Shown here one piece after another: positions 46,906-60,000 of a stretch of 64,000 nt of DNA. This DNA comes from Effrenium voratum (Eukaryota; Sar; Dinophyceae; Suessiales; Symbiodiniaceae). The position numbers were made by a program, and so were the translations under genes. Numbering within the stretch: the first letter of the stretch is position 1; each line of letters starts with the position of its first letter. Under the pieces are notes generated by a model. It did not search any database and was not told the origin of the DNA. It saw only the letters and a program-made list of their open reading frames with translations. The stretch covers positions 243,501 through 307,500 of the forward strand of contig CAUJNA010003316.1 in assembly GCA_963377175.1 (NCBI GenBank), read 5' to 3'.

Positions 46906-49905
46906 GCCAGCACGATCATACAGCATTAAAAAAGACCTTGGGCGATACGTATTTTTTTGTGGGTATATGTATATGTATACTTAATCAATTTTGATTTGGG
47001 CGTGGGGCTTGCAGTGCCATCGTGCTTCAAGTCTCAGATGTGTTGGGCACTTGTCACATCCTTTTTGGGCTTGGCGCATCCGCCTTGTTAAAGCTCGTGG
47101 TTCGACCTTGCCCGCAAAGTTGGCACACGCATTGCCGTTTTGGCTGTGCCTGCCAGCTGTTTTCAATCCTTAGCTGCCTTGGATGCCAGCGTTGGCACCA
47201 TGCCTTGGACTCAGCGCACTGAGCCATCGAATCCACTGGCCAATAAACAATCTTATGGACGCTTGGATTGGGGAAAATCAACCCATCTCACTGTGTGGGG
47301 CACATTGATTTGTGTTTGGTTTGCCTCGAGAGTCTTCGCTTGGGCCGAGGAGTGACGAAGCGCAGGAAGCGCACGAAGCAGAACCTGACAAGGTGAAGGC
47401 TGAGAACATGATATCTTTTCGTACATTGCTCATGCATCCAAACATTATTGAACATTGGGATTCATGTTGTGGCATGGACTCGCAATGCTGAACAACACCA
47501 GTTGGCAAGCCAGAAGCCTCGGATTAATCACGTCGCGATGTTTTAGCAAGGTGTACAAAAACACACTGAGAGCTAACCTGAATATCAGCGTGATGCATTC
47601 ATGTCATCAGGATGACCAGCAAGATCGAACAATACTGAATGCAAACAAACAAAAAGACAAGCTTTCTATGAAGCTCAGCGCAATAGTCAGCCGGCATTGT
47701 GAAGTGGTGTGCATATGCTGTACAGAACCCTTCTGTAGTGTTTTGATGTGGGTGGCGCAAGCTCGCACAGAACCCCACATGCCTTCTCTGCCGGTCAAAT
47801 TCCTCTCCTTCCAACGCATTCGTGGACCGCTTCTGGGGGAAAACCACGCAAGTCTTTGTCATGTCCTGCATCTTTGCCTGGTGATGATCAACATCCAGAA
47901 CAACCCATAAGAAAGGACAAGCGTTTGAGCAACTTGCGCTAGGCCCAAGCCAAAGTTTTTCCGCGTTATGGCTTATGTAAGTCTGTGTATATATATATAT
48001 GAATAAGTACACAAACACAAAAATACATAGATAGAGCGATAGATAATACATATTCATATATATATATATATATACACATATATATATATATATATGATTG
48101 TCGACTTTTCATGTCGGCAATGTTAGACTTAGCTGGACCTGTACAACAATACCCCAAATAACCAAAAACCGCTATTAAATGTGTCTCAAATAGCCTCCCC
48201 CCCGACCCCCCAAATGGGTAGTTTCCTTTTGTAAGGAAGCAAAAGGCCACCAACTCAACGAAAAGACACGCCCATTGGCTTTGGCCTTTTGCAGGCTTGT
48301 ATGGGTCTCCATCCACGATTTTGGTGGGACGAGGTTTTCCGCCCACACTGCAATCGGACCTTAAAAGGACGTTTATATCTTAACCGAATGGACTCCCTTG
48401 CGCATTGGGGGAGTAGACACTTTTTAGGTGCAAGACAGGCGACCGCCGCTTCAGATTTCCCTTCAGAGGAGGAGGGTCGAAACATACTGGCTGGCTTGGG
48501 CTGTTTCATTTGCCTCATAAAATGAGCAGACACGGGACCGAAGACTGATGCGGCATTTACCAAGGCATTTACGTCAAGAGAACTTGACATTCGTTCCAGT
48601 ACTTGTGTCCTTTCTGAGGCCATTCCGCATTCAGCAAGTGTTGTTGGGACCCCAAATCTGGCAATATGTTTTATCTCATTTCGGAGATACTGGGCACAAG
48701 ATGCCGTGTGAGGATAGCACCAGTCCGGGAATCTTCTTGGTTGCCAAACTGTATGACAGATTTGTGCCATCGTCCTTTGCTTGGGGTTGGTAGGGATGGT
48801 TCTCCTCTTCAGAGGGGTTTTCAATGTTAATCTATCTCAGTCTGGGATTACGCCCAGATGATTTGGTATATCTGCAGGCAATGATATCAGCCTCCCTGGA
48901 GTTAAGGGAACCATCGTTGATCATGGCACTGATGTTATTGCCAGGCCGAGGAGTCTCAAACCACCCAGGATGGTGCAGAGGAGCAGGCGGGGGGTTGCCT
49001 GGGATGTCGTTGAGAATCTTCTCGCGAAGGGGATGCCGAAAGATCCGTGTATTTTCCATGCATATGCCCTGTTTCGGCAAACTCATTTGCTTCGGAGCAA
49101 ACAAGCACAAGCACCTGTGCAAAGTTAAAGCCGGTTCAAAATGAACATGATCAGGTGGACGGTGTTGACATAGCTTGTGGTTGCTTGGCTCGCAGCATGC
49201 ATACAGAATATATCAGCGCCTCCACAGATCTTTCAATGTACAGGATATTTGTGTCTCCGGTGGTTCTGTAGCTTGTCCAGCGAGCTCCACTCCGTCTTGC
49301 AACTTTTGCCCCCAGTTTGTATCTGCTTTTTGAGCTGTGAACGTCATGTTCTTGGTTACTTCAACGACACCTTGAGCCTGCACCTGGCACAAGGCTTTCG
49401 TTACGAGGGGAATTGTTTCTTGAGAGGTGTCTGGATAATGGGAGCCACATTGAGGAAGGCAAGTTTGCTGGCACTGCATAACTACAGGGGAACAAGGGGG
49501 CCACAGTTCTATCTAATTTTGTAAAGCAGTATGGCAACATGGGCAGCTTCGGGTACGCGCACCCTTTTTTCCAAGTTCAGATGGTGAAAGTGAGATATCA
49601 GCAACTGTTGGCCTCACTTGCCTAAAGACATACAAGGAGTAGGCAGTGGAAGCAGCGTTCTTTCTTGGACCTGCAATGTCTTTGGAAGCCATTTTTATCC
49701 CCAGACATCTGAGACAAGAACATAAAAGCAAAATTTACAGTTTGAGCCGTAAGTAATTTTTATTCCCAGAACTCTGAGAGAACCTCAAAAACACAAGCCA
49801 CGAACAGCAAACCACAGAAGTCCTTGTTGGAAAGGCCAGGAGGCCCAGAGGCTTCTTGAGCCGTCAGGAGTCCCAGAAGCAATCGGAGCCCGAGGCGGCT
49901 GTGGA
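46906..49905. other. Host DNA without recognisable gene
   Basis: A TA microsatellite lies at about 47,988-48,095. ORFs on both strands are short and of non-coding composition. No RNA gene or repeat family shared with the rest of the window is seen. Confidence 0.4.
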
Positions 49906-49921
49906 GGAGGAGTCATTTTGT

Positions 49922-50042
49922 ATGGCTGTGGGTCAAAACCGTTTTGGTACCATTTTGGTTGGTAGGTGCACCACCCATTTTTCTATTTTCGTGTGGATTG
50001 GGATGTTCACTGGGGGTACGGGATTTTGACCCATGGCCATAT
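49922..50042. repeat. Small inverted-repeat (MITE-like) element, copy 1
   Basis: Starts ATGGCTGTGGGTCAAAAC and ends TTTTGACCCATGGCCAT, giving ~17-bp terminal inverted repeats with two mismatches. The interior includes GGTACCATTTTGGTTGGTAG and CACCACCC. A shorter relative lies at 56,954-57,032. Confidence 0.6.
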
Positions 50043-50045
50043 GCC

Positions 50046-51400
50046 AGATAGTTTCCTATCTAGCGGTTTCCCTTGTGCTGTCCCGTGGACGGTTTCCCTT
50101 GTTGTTTTATGATGATGAGTTAGGTGTCCCTGTTTGAAGAAGGGGGCCGGGTTGCTGCTTTTCCAGGTTGCAGGATTCTTTTGTCACGTGAACTCCAAAG
50201 AAGCGATACGCCAAGATCGCGGTGATTGGATGGCGAGCTGAGGGTTTTTGGACTGATGAGATTCAAAGAGTGATGCGTACGAGGTTTAATTGTACGCGCC
50301 TGCAGGGATGTTGTCTTGCTACAGCAGCTTGTGCTTCCACCTAGTTAGTTTTCCGCATGTGACACCTGAATGCATTGAATGCATGTAGGTCTTGAGTCTT
50401 TGCGTTTTTCATGTGTGCACATGCACAGGGAGCTGAACAACACCTCCCACCTCCCGACTCATTCGGTGAAACCTCATGGCCTATCAGTGAACATGAGCTT
50501 CACACCGCTCTGTGGCAATGTATAGCATGTGTTGAAGAGATTCAGGCGCATTCATCCTATCCTCAAAAACCGAACGGGTGCATAGAAGCTAGTAGGGGGC
50601 AGCCTCAACCATCAAACAGGTGCGGCAAGAGGCTTTTTCAAGCCCCGGTTTTCCGTCGACTCCTGTACCGATTTCCATTCTGACTGACTCACACCATGCC
50701 TCCGTGAGGACAACTTGACGCCCGTCCTGAAGCTGATGTCAGGCCCGGCTTCGCGCCTACATCAAAAGTGCCTGGAGGGCTTCTCAAGGCACAGGCGTTT
50801 ACCTCGCGAACTTCCTACCAAAAGTCCCAACTTTTCTTCAGGTGTCATCTTCGTTCCGGGGTTTGTGAGCCTTGGAGCAGAGGGTGCAAAGTTTGCAATG
50901 AGGTATCCAATAGTTGCGAAGCTTCTGCTTTAAACAAATGTCTTGCGAGGCGTATTTGTAGCCGCGGTCGTTATCAAAAGGAGCCATCCAGTTCGAAGTT
51001 GAGATTCCGAATGGCTCAGCATGGGTTGGTCCAAAACGCATCGAGGCGAGACTGCAGTGTGGCAGAGGTGTGGCAATTTGTCTTTCATTCGGGCGGTCCG
51101 TTGTTGTTTTGAAGCTACTTTGGGAGAAGGTGCCATTTCTCAGTATATAATCTCCCTCGTCACCAAACAGGGGTTCGAAAACACCAGCGCCCCCATTTCC
51201 TCACGTCATTCTCCAGCTCAGCGCTCCCTCGTGGCTCCATTTGGTTGCGTGTCAAAAGCGGACCCAACAAATGGCTTCGGCTTTGCTGTTGATTTTCCTT
51301 CAAGCCCACCCCGACAAATGTACCGAGCCTCCAAGAACAAACAACACGAGCCACACGCCCAGTGGCTCGGATCTGCCGAACTCCGAGCGAGCGCCCATCT
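50046..51400. other. Host DNA without recognisable gene
   Basis: Unique sequence with no convincing ORF, repeat or RNA gene. It may be intron of the TPR gene that follows. Confidence 0.35.
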
Positions 51401-51414
51401 TTGCCAGCCGGGAA

Positions 51415-51453
51415 GTTCGAGGATGCCACGAGAGAGCTCATGAAGATGCTCAA
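51415..51453 (+). CDS. Putative TPR-protein exon (helix B)
   Basis: TTCGAGGATGCC opens the phrase FEDATRELMKMLK, the second helix of a TPR unit. It is preceded by GGGAAG (AG acceptor) and followed by GCGGGC, a possible GC donor, the same arrangement as the exon at 52,904. Boundaries are inferred. Confidence 0.35.
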
Positions 51454-51828
51454 GGCGGGCGGATGGATCCGATCGAGTGGATTCCCCGGCTTGGAAGGCA
51501 ATGGGCGAGGTCTTATCCTGGGGTCCTCAAAAGTGGTGGACATGATTGTTTACCGAATGTTGATGTCCACCAAAAGGTCCACAAACCAAGGAGCCAAGGA
51601 GCCTGGAGGAGGTTGCCACACTTTCGAGTCTCAAGCTCTTTTTCGAAGTTGACGCCCCAGACTCGTTGGGTTCCCCTTTTAGTCTCCCTACCCCAAACTC
51701 CAAACTGGTCGCTGCCCTGGCTTCCCTTGCAACGGACCAACCCCAAACAGGGAGGGGGTCGACTCAAGAAAAGACATGCCCACCCGCCTTGAGGGCCTTG
51801 CCTGGGGGTGCGCTGGTGCGCTGGTCAG

Positions 51829-51891
51829 GATGCGCCTGAGGACCCGGTGGTCCTCCACAACTTGGGGGTGGCCTTCACTGAGGAAGGCCGC
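51829..51891 (+). CDS. Putative TPR-protein exon (helix A)
   Basis: After CTGGTCAG the frame reads APEDPVVLHNLGVAFTEEGR, a canonical TPR first helix (..NLGxAxxxxG). It ends at CGC followed by GCAACG, a possible GC donor. Joining it to 52,904 gives LGVAFTEEGR-FQDAEEKFLQ, a seamless TPR. Confidence 0.45.
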
Positions 51892-52903
51892 GCAACGAGC
51901 TTTTTTTATCGGTTTGGGCTCGGGGTGGGCGGGTCCCATGTTTTGGGCCTTTTGGCGGCTTCAGAGAAAGTTGGATCCTTGGAGCGTCCCTGAAGGTAGT
52001 TGTAGTTTGGTAGTTGCGGTGGTGGGTGGTTTCCCTTTGAACTGCTCATCTAGAGGGTAATTTAGAGGATGTCACTGTACTGGACTCATGGGGTCTGGCA
52101 ATACCGGGAGCGGGGTCAACACCGGATCCTGGGAAGGGTGCCGAGCTCTCACGTTTCTATCGACTTCTTGGTCACAAGCTGCGGCTGGCGTGGTAAGCTT
52201 ATGACACATGGATTTTTGACCGAGCGGGGCTTGACTTGAAGTGAGACCCACTGCAGGCTGCATTGGCTCGGTTTGATCCAACGGCTGCCTTCGATGTTTG
52301 CTTGAAGTTCTTGGAGCAGTGTACGAGGTATTCATGATCGCTTTGCTCCGCAGATAGGAACTAGGCCATTGTCCCATGTCTCCCATGTCCTGGCAAGGGC
52401 ACCCACATTCAAGCTAGTGCTTCTGTTTTTTTTCTTTCTTTGGGATATATATATATATATAAATACTTAGCAGGCAGTGTTCGAGTTGAGTTCCAGCTGG
52501 CTGTTGCCATTGGTTCGTGCGCACTGGTTGCCAGATCATTCCTCGTTTTTGCGAACTGTTGCGGATTGCGAGAGTCGCGCGGCAAAGTGCTGTGCTCACA
52601 CCAGTGGACTCCCAAAAGCCAACAAAGCAAAACGTTGGGAGGCGTCCCCATGAAGAATAAATTGGGTGCCATCCTTGGGACGGTTTGTTCAAAGGAAGTC
52701 AAAAGAGAATCTCCCATCCCTTGTTCTTTGGGACATGTTTGGATTGCTTTGACCGAAAGAGGAACCCCAGATTGTCACAGCCAACATCTCTCATATCTAT
52801 GGCCCCCCTGGTCTCGACATGTATGGATTGATTTGTTCGACCGAAAGAGGAACTCCAGATACTTTCAACTGGAGAAGGTGAGTATCGTTTGCCCCGAGGC
52901 AAG

Positions 52904-52963
52904 TTCCAGGACGCGGAGGAAAAGTTTCTGCAGGCCTGGGAGAGTCAGAAGAAGGCGGACAAG
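52904..52963 (+). CDS. Putative TPR-protein exon (helix B)
   Basis: After GAGGCAAG the frame reads FQDAEEKFLQAWESQKKADK, a TPR second helix. It is followed by GCGGGG. TPR units mediate protein-protein contacts; the whole gene cannot be assembled from this window. The 348-codon ORF that overlaps it in another frame is not supported. Confidence 0.45.
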
Positions 52964-52969
52964 GCGGGG

Positions 52970-55900
52970 GGGGGGGTCTTTGTGTGGCCACGTAAAGCTT
53001 CCCATTGTCGAAGCTGGTTGGGCGATTTTGGATGTGACTTCTACACGTAAAGAGAAGACGAGGAGTTTCCTTGGTATCTGTGAGCCAATTGCCCATTGCG
53101 ACCATTGCAGGAAGGAATCGGAACAAATTGTTCAACACGAAGCCAAGCCACTCGCCCTGGAGCAAAGTTCTGCATCGGCCCCCTGTAGATGGTATGTTGT
53201 ATGTCGGTCTGCTGACCGGTCTGCTGGCGGAATTCGCTCATGTCTTTTGACGACTGGCAGTTCGGGGGAAAGACCTGAGAGCCGCCACGAGGCTCAAACA
53301 GAACCGAGGAGATCAAGACGAGCTCCAGCAAAACGGGGCTCAACAAGTCTCCATGGAGCGGAAGCAAAACGGTTCTCTTCCCTTGGCATTGGGAGGAGAT
53401 TTTCCGGTTTTGCCCGTCTCGTTGTTTTCCGCTGCGTTTGCACCGACATCCGGCAACACCTCACAGGCAGGTTCTCCCATGTCTAGCTTCGTCGAGATAT
53501 GGGTGTGTTTCAAGCTCGAGATTGGGTGTGTTTGAAGGCTTCGATTTCCTTTGTGCCAACCAATCAATGGGGAGGCCTAACCCGCAGGTCAATCCCCAAA
53601 AAGGGAGAGGGAGAGAAGGGTTCCGGAACAGCGAAGCGAGGTGAACTATGCCACCATGTTCGGCTTGGCCACAGTACTCACCGAGCAAGGCGGGGGGAAT
53701 CACTGGCGCCCAAAATGGCCTGGCTGTTTGCCATTTGATTTGCGATGTCTTCTGGTGCTTAAGTCTGTATAGAATGGGAGTCAACATCACTAGACTGCTT
53801 TGAATCCGCGGCTTGCTCGTGTTGTTGTTGTGTCTTTTGCATGTCTCTCTGTGTCTTTGTCGCTTTGGCCAGCTCCGGTGTTGCAATCAGCGGTTTTCAC
53901 AACACGGGTTTGCAGTGAGATTTTGGATCTCTGCGCCTGGCGGCACCACTTCCCGTGGCACTCTGGCAGTCTCACGCCTCGGCATGTAACGCTGAAGCTT
54001 GGCATTTGCTTTGCTTCCTTGATAACTCGGCTTCACGTTGTCTCATCCTCGCAAGACTTCAAGCAACAAGGAACTCTGGGGTGACTGTTTTCAGGTTGGT
54101 CTGAGGTCTAATCACTATGTGCATAGGAGGCATTCGCCCAGGAGCCACAAGCGACCGCCTGGGTGTCTCCTAGGATTCGTCGTGCGTGCCGTGGTCAAGA
54201 CTCCTTTTGTCTCCTTTTGTCGTTGCCTCCAGTCCAGCTCGGCCATGTCGGCGGAACTGCCGGGGAACAAAAACCCACCAGCCGTGCAATTACGCCACTG
54301 TGAAGGCCATCGGGCACCGAAGTGCTGGCGCCACCTCCAGTGACACGAGCTCTTTACGCCAGGTCACCTCTTGCGGCAAAACCCAGTGGAGCCACTCCTG
54401 CACCCGGTCCCATTTGTCCTCATCCTCCAAGAATGGCCGAACTGCATGTGCGCGTGACCGGTTCCAACCTCACTGCCCAAGCACTTTGGGCAATCTTCAA
54501 CAACAGAGGGCAAAACCATCTGCACCTCACGGCTCAAGCCACTTATCAGCCGTGTGGACGTAGATTGGCCCGGGCACCCCCAAAGTCATTTGAAGGTTGG
54601 CCAACAGTTGGGTCATGCTGACTGCACTGCACAGGCTTGGATTCCTGCCAAGAGGCCTTCATCCACTCTACCGTACGTGACACCATGAGGGCTTCCAGCT
54701 TGTGAGACACCGCCTTGGGACATGGTGAAGCTTGGCTGGCAGGCCACGGGCTCAGGCACCCGCCCTGAGCTAGCTGGCCCTTCACCTCCGTCAGCTCCTA
54801 AATGAAGTCGAGCACGCGCAGAGGCCCGCCCAATGTTCAAGCGAAGCGTGTAGAACCGCATTGACCAGTTTGCGAGCTTCATGGAGCTCTGCATACCTCT
54901 TGTGGAAACCGAGGAAGTTCTCCGGTCTGTTAACATTTGCAAAACCAGCCATTTGATCGACGTATTATGGGCACGTGCTCAAGCATCAACGGCTCGACCA
55001 TCCGGAGCTGGGGCGGTGACCTGAAGAGGGGTTACCCCATCCGGCACCGCCGTAAGTTCTGCATCCCACAAGTCGGCATCAGGAGCACTGGGTTTTTGCC
55101 TGAAGTCACAGGCTACCATGGCTTGCATTGCCCGATGCACACACAGGTTGTCCAGATTCTAGTTGGCAGGTGGAGTTTCCGAGCATACCTGACTGCAGCT
55201 ATGGCTACCAACATGTCGGTCAAGACTCCTGCCATGTGCCTTTTGGTCATGGTCCACGCTGACAACATGACCCATATAAATGCTTTTCATTTGTTCGGAG
55301 ATTGTCCTGAGCATCATCCCATGGAACGGGATCTTTCGATGGGTTTCACTCGTAGCGATCCCTGACTGCGAGTTGCAATTCGACCAGCTTGAGGATGGCC
55401 GAGCCTTTGGGGCGCTTCTCATGGGAGCTTCCTGAGAGAGGACTTGTGTTTGGTACACGACTGCCAAAAAGAATGCAATCTTTGGCTTCACGAAGCGGTA
55501 CCTCAGAGTGATGAGCAGCCGGCGTCTTGAGATAGTCATGGTTGGCCCACTTTTGTTTGAGGATCTTGATCCGGAGCAAATCCGTTGCAAAAACAAAGGG
55601 GCAGCGAGCCTTGCTCATGTTTCTGGCAGCTGCCAGAGTGTGTGTTTGCCAACACAGGCACCAACCAGCCCCCGTTTTGGGGTTTGGAAGGCGAGCCGAA
55701 GGCAAACCACCCAAGGGAGCCTTGGGCCAGGTGAGACTGGGAAGTTGATGCAAGCAGAGGCCGCTGATTCGCTGCGCCTCCCACCCTCCGTAACTTTTTG
55801 ATTGGTTGTGGGTATGCGGGGCTGCTTGTTTTGGCAAGAACGTCTTGGTGGGTACAGGGAAGCAAGACTGATTTCTTCTCAGCGAGAAAACTTGTTGTAG

Positions 55901-56255
55901 TCTTTTTTTGTCAAAGGCACGGCTAGACGTTGACATATTTGCCAACTGAGGGTCCGTTTGGAGTGACGCCGCCTATTTTATTCGTGCAGGTTTTTTTGGG
56001 CAGGACAATAATTTCGAGTTCAATTTTCAAGATCTTCCAGATATATCGTGAAGGGGCAACATGTCCCCAAATTTAGAGGACACCCATTAGAGCCTTCCCA
56101 ACTGGAACCAGCCGTCAATTTGGAACCCTGCGACAAGCCCAAGGTAGACATGTGAAGTCAAGTAATGGGGAAGTGGGATCAGGAAGAGGGCCTCAAAGAG
56201 CCAGCCCCAGCTGGGGGAACCGCAAAGTCGGAGGTTTCCTTTTTTTCTCCTTCTT
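52970..56255. other. Host DNA without recognisable gene
   Basis: Several ORFs of 60-200 codons on both strands lack coding character. Further small exons of the TPR gene could hide here, but I cannot point to one. No repeats are shared with other parts of the window. Confidence 0.35.
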
Positions 56256-56257
56256 TT

Positions 56258-56278
56258 TTTGGCTCTCTCTCCTCTCTC

Positions 56279-56330
<52 letters not shown>

Positions 56331-56344
56331 TCTCTCTGTCTCTG

Positions 56345-56380
<36 letters not shown>

Positions 56381-56390
56381 TGTCTCTCTC

Positions 56391-56484
<94 letters not shown>

Positions 56485-56514
56485 TCTCTGTCTCTGTCTC
56501 TCTCTCTCTCTCTG

Positions 56515-56546
<32 letters not shown>

Positions 56547-56604
56547 TCTCTGTCTCTCTCTGTCTCTCTCTGTCTCTCTCTGTCTCTCTCTCTCTCTCTG
56601 TCTC

Positions 56605-56650
<46 letters not shown>

Positions 56651-56682
56651 TCTCTGTCTCTGTCTCTCTCTCTGTCTCTATG
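56258..56682. repeat. CT-rich microsatellite with G interruptions
   Basis: About 425 bases of TCTCTC broken at irregular intervals by TCTG. Long Ser/Leu and Arg/Glu ORFs over it are artefacts. A short related run lies at 59,740-59,785. Confidence 0.95.
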
Positions 56683-56921
56683 TAAGCGCCATAGACGGTG
56701 CAACGTGCTACCTGCATGTGGTACTAGTGCCCTTTAGAGATGATGTCCAGTTCCCCTCAAAATTACCGCCACAAATTCATGTGTGGACAAGCAACAACTC
56801 CTCAAAATGTTTTGTTTTGCATTGGTTCACTTTCAGAATGAATCAACACAAGGTCCCCAAAGTTTTGGCGCATATTCACATTCATGCCTTTCAAGCCGGT
56901 TTTGGGTCCGGGGCGAAAATC

Positions 56922-57067
56922 ATTTGAGTCAACTGCGGCAATTGTGTTCCGATATGGCTGTGGGTCAAAACCAATGGTACCATTTTGGGGTAGGAGCACC
57001 ACCCAGGGGTACGGGCTTTTGACCCATGGCCATTTGAGTCAACTGCGGCAATCGTGTTCTGATATGT
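56922..57067. repeat. MITE-like element copy 2 in a duplicated context
   Basis: ATGGCTGTGGGTCAAAACC (56,954) to TTTTGACCCATGGCCAT (57,032) is a shorter copy of the element at 49,922. It is flanked by a ~36-base direct repeat (CATTTGAGTCAACTGCGGCA ... GATATG) at 56,922 and 57,030 differing at two positions. Confidence 0.6.
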
Positions 57068-60000
57068 TTTCAGGGACAGTCGCCAGGCACCAACAATCCA
57101 GGATTTTTTGAGATGAGCCGAGTCAAGATGATGTCGAAAGCCCTGTGCGCAACCCTCCCTTGGGCAGAGCCGCTGTTGTTCAGAATCATTTAAGGGTCTG
57201 TTTTTTATTTAGGGTGTTTTGTTTTTGCAAGGGTAGCAAAGGGACACCAAACAATTTCATTTTTTGGGGAGGTTCCCCCCGACATTCATTTGAAGGAGAC
57301 TAGAGTCGCTCGCCTGCGACGCAGGCCTTGTTCCACGACTTTCTGGAGATGGCCATTTCCAAGGCCGGACGTGCGAGTCAAATTAATGGGGAGCTACGGG
57401 GAAAATCGCCAATCTATAGGGGTCTCTTATTTTATGGTTTTGGAATGGTTGAAACACGCTCCAAAATGTTTGGGACAGGACATGAATCCAATGACGTGAA
57501 TAATGCTACCAAAGAGTCCCCAACTAAGATTCATACCGATTTGAATGCTTCCAGAAGTGGAGGATCCCAAGTGCCAAGACAGCACACAAACAGCTGGCTT
57601 CCTGAATTTATGTTCCAGCCCAGCACCCCATTCCGAAGGGCGTTCTCAGTGTTGGGACAGCTGTTCGAGGTGTTCATCACTTCGAACAGGCGTCAGGTTT
57701 ACTTTTGCAGATTCCTGCTGCATCATTGGATAGCAGGGCGGCACTGAATCTTGCGCATTTTGCTTGATGCTGGACTTTGCTCTAGACAGGGTGGGATGCT
57801 GGGTGGAGTGAAGGCATACTATGATTCAGCCCGTTTTAATGCCTGAACACTGCCTCCCAACTCTTCACAATAAATGTGTGCACATGCTGTGTTTCAACAT
57901 TCTGATGATGCATTTTCTGTTTTGGGGATTCTAAAGGCCTGCGAGAAATCAAAGATTTGGCAAGTTGCCCACATCAAGCAGAGCCATATTTAATATGCTA
58001 AACAGGTGCTTCGAGATTTGGACGTGTGGTGTCAAACCTTTTTCGATGGGGGGCCCTTGGTGGATGTCGTTTGGTGGTTGGATTTGCATACGTCCACTGG
58101 CCTTTTTGGAGGGTGCTTCAACCAGTCAAAACTCATAGCCAGATGGCTTTTGCATTGGTTTGTGTTGCATCACAGCGCGCGAGCGCCCTTCCAAATTCTC
58201 AAGGGGAGGGCCTAGGGTGGGTGAAGTTTCCCCGTGAATGCTTGTCAGGGGGCCTCCCAAAGTGAACTGCTTGTAAGCGTCGGAATGTCAGGTTGCGTCC
58301 ATGAGCTTGTGGAATGTGGCTTTTAATTGAGGGTTCTCAGAGGGTTACGGTATTCCCTAGCAAGTGCTTTCAAAAAACAAGCCCGTCGTACCATTATGTG
58401 TAGCTGATCAACTTGCAATTTGGAACTGTGGATGAACGAAATCCTGCACCACCTAAGAAACCCTGAAATGTTGATTCTCCTGCAACTACCACAAGCAATG
58501 GTGTCAACCATGGTTTCTTCGGTGGTGCGAAATGAATTTTGTCCATCCTCAGAATCGACCGCATGTTGCTCTTCCTGGGGCCAGGAGGAGAAGGCGATTC
58601 CTGAGACCTACCGTGGCTTCGTTGGCGGGGGCCTCGGGCGTCTGGTGGCTGGTGGGGTGTCTCAAGTTATAATCCGGAGAGGTGGCTCCATGACAAAGAT
58701 ATCGGCCCTGGAAACCAAAGTAGTCTGAGACGTGCGGACACTGCTCCCAAAGGGCAGGGCCTACGTCCCTTCCTGCGTAGCTTTTTCCAGCTCAGTTGCA
58801 CGTTTCAGGCCGCAAGAGCTTTGATATCTTTTTTGTGGATCTCTTCTTTCAAGCCACTACAACATGTTAGCACTGGCGCTTGCCCTCTGAGGCACAAATG
58901 ACAATCAAGGATTAATTGCATCTCGCCTCCGAGCTTTTTGCTGAAACATCTAAGCATTGTACGACCATCCTTGGTGCCACGCTTCAGTCTAAATTCGTCG
59001 ACCTCACCTTACAGGCAACCGTCATGGGCCTCCTGAAGCTGGGATATAGGCAAGTGAGCTCGTTCCGGTCCAGCACTTCCTGGTTTTTCGACCCCTTCCA
59101 AGAAGGTTGTGGGGGCCTTTGGTCCCTCCGGCGATTTTTGTTGCCGCAGGGGCTAGAGAGCGACAGGTCTGGCGGACAACCTCGAGCGCCAGAAGTGCCC
59201 GCTCTCAGAACGGTTGCCGCCGGGTCGGCTAGCGAATCTGAAGGTTTTTCTGCCCCAAGGCGCCGGACAATACACATGAAGCCAAAATAACCATGACCCG
59301 GACTCGATTCGACTTCTCTTCCAGCATAGCAATACGAACTCCACGAGGCGTTCCAAAACCCAAGACCGATGGCTTCAGGGGGTGAGAGGTCACTTGGGGT
59401 TGATGGTCAGAACCTCGTTAAGGACTTGATTTGCGTTCAATCAAGAGGAAGCCGTGGTTTGCCTCTCCGTTTTTGTGATGTGCAAGGCGGCGGCAAGCTC
59501 CATCCAGTACCTTGCGCCGAAACTCATTCTTGGGCACGATCAGCACCCGGGTAAGTCTCTACTAGCAAGGACAGTCCGAGCCACAAGTAGTTGCGGCCGC
59601 TTTCTTGATGCTCTACATGTTTTTGCATAGATCATAGACCCTTTTAGTACCAAGTCACATGGTGGGAATTGGTTTTGGACCGCCAGCAAGGCATGGTTTA
59701 TGTTCGGAACCAGTTTAAAGTAAGCACCAGTTGCATTCCATCTCTCTCTCTCTCTGTCTCTCCCTCTCTCCCTCTCTCCCTCTCCCGTGTTCAGTGGTCC
59801 GCAAACCCGCCTCACGCAAAAAGAGAAGCGCATTCCATGCACTCATTCCCGTCCCGACGCTTCGCGCAGCTCGCTGGGCCGGGTGTCCGCTCGCGAGGCG
59901 CTGGGCGGAGGCCTCCCAGGCCTGGCAGAACGCCGTGGACATGGCCGAGCCCATGCCCGCGGCTCAGCCCAGCCCACTCGGACTCGGCCCACGCCGATAG

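Noticed and set aside
52440..53486. 348-codon ORF
   Set aside because: Low-complexity composition, starts in a TA repeat, and runs across a better-supported TPR exon in another frame.
56152..56927. Ser/Leu- and Arg/Glu-rich ORFs of 170-220 codons
   Set aside because: Produced by the CT microsatellite on both strands.
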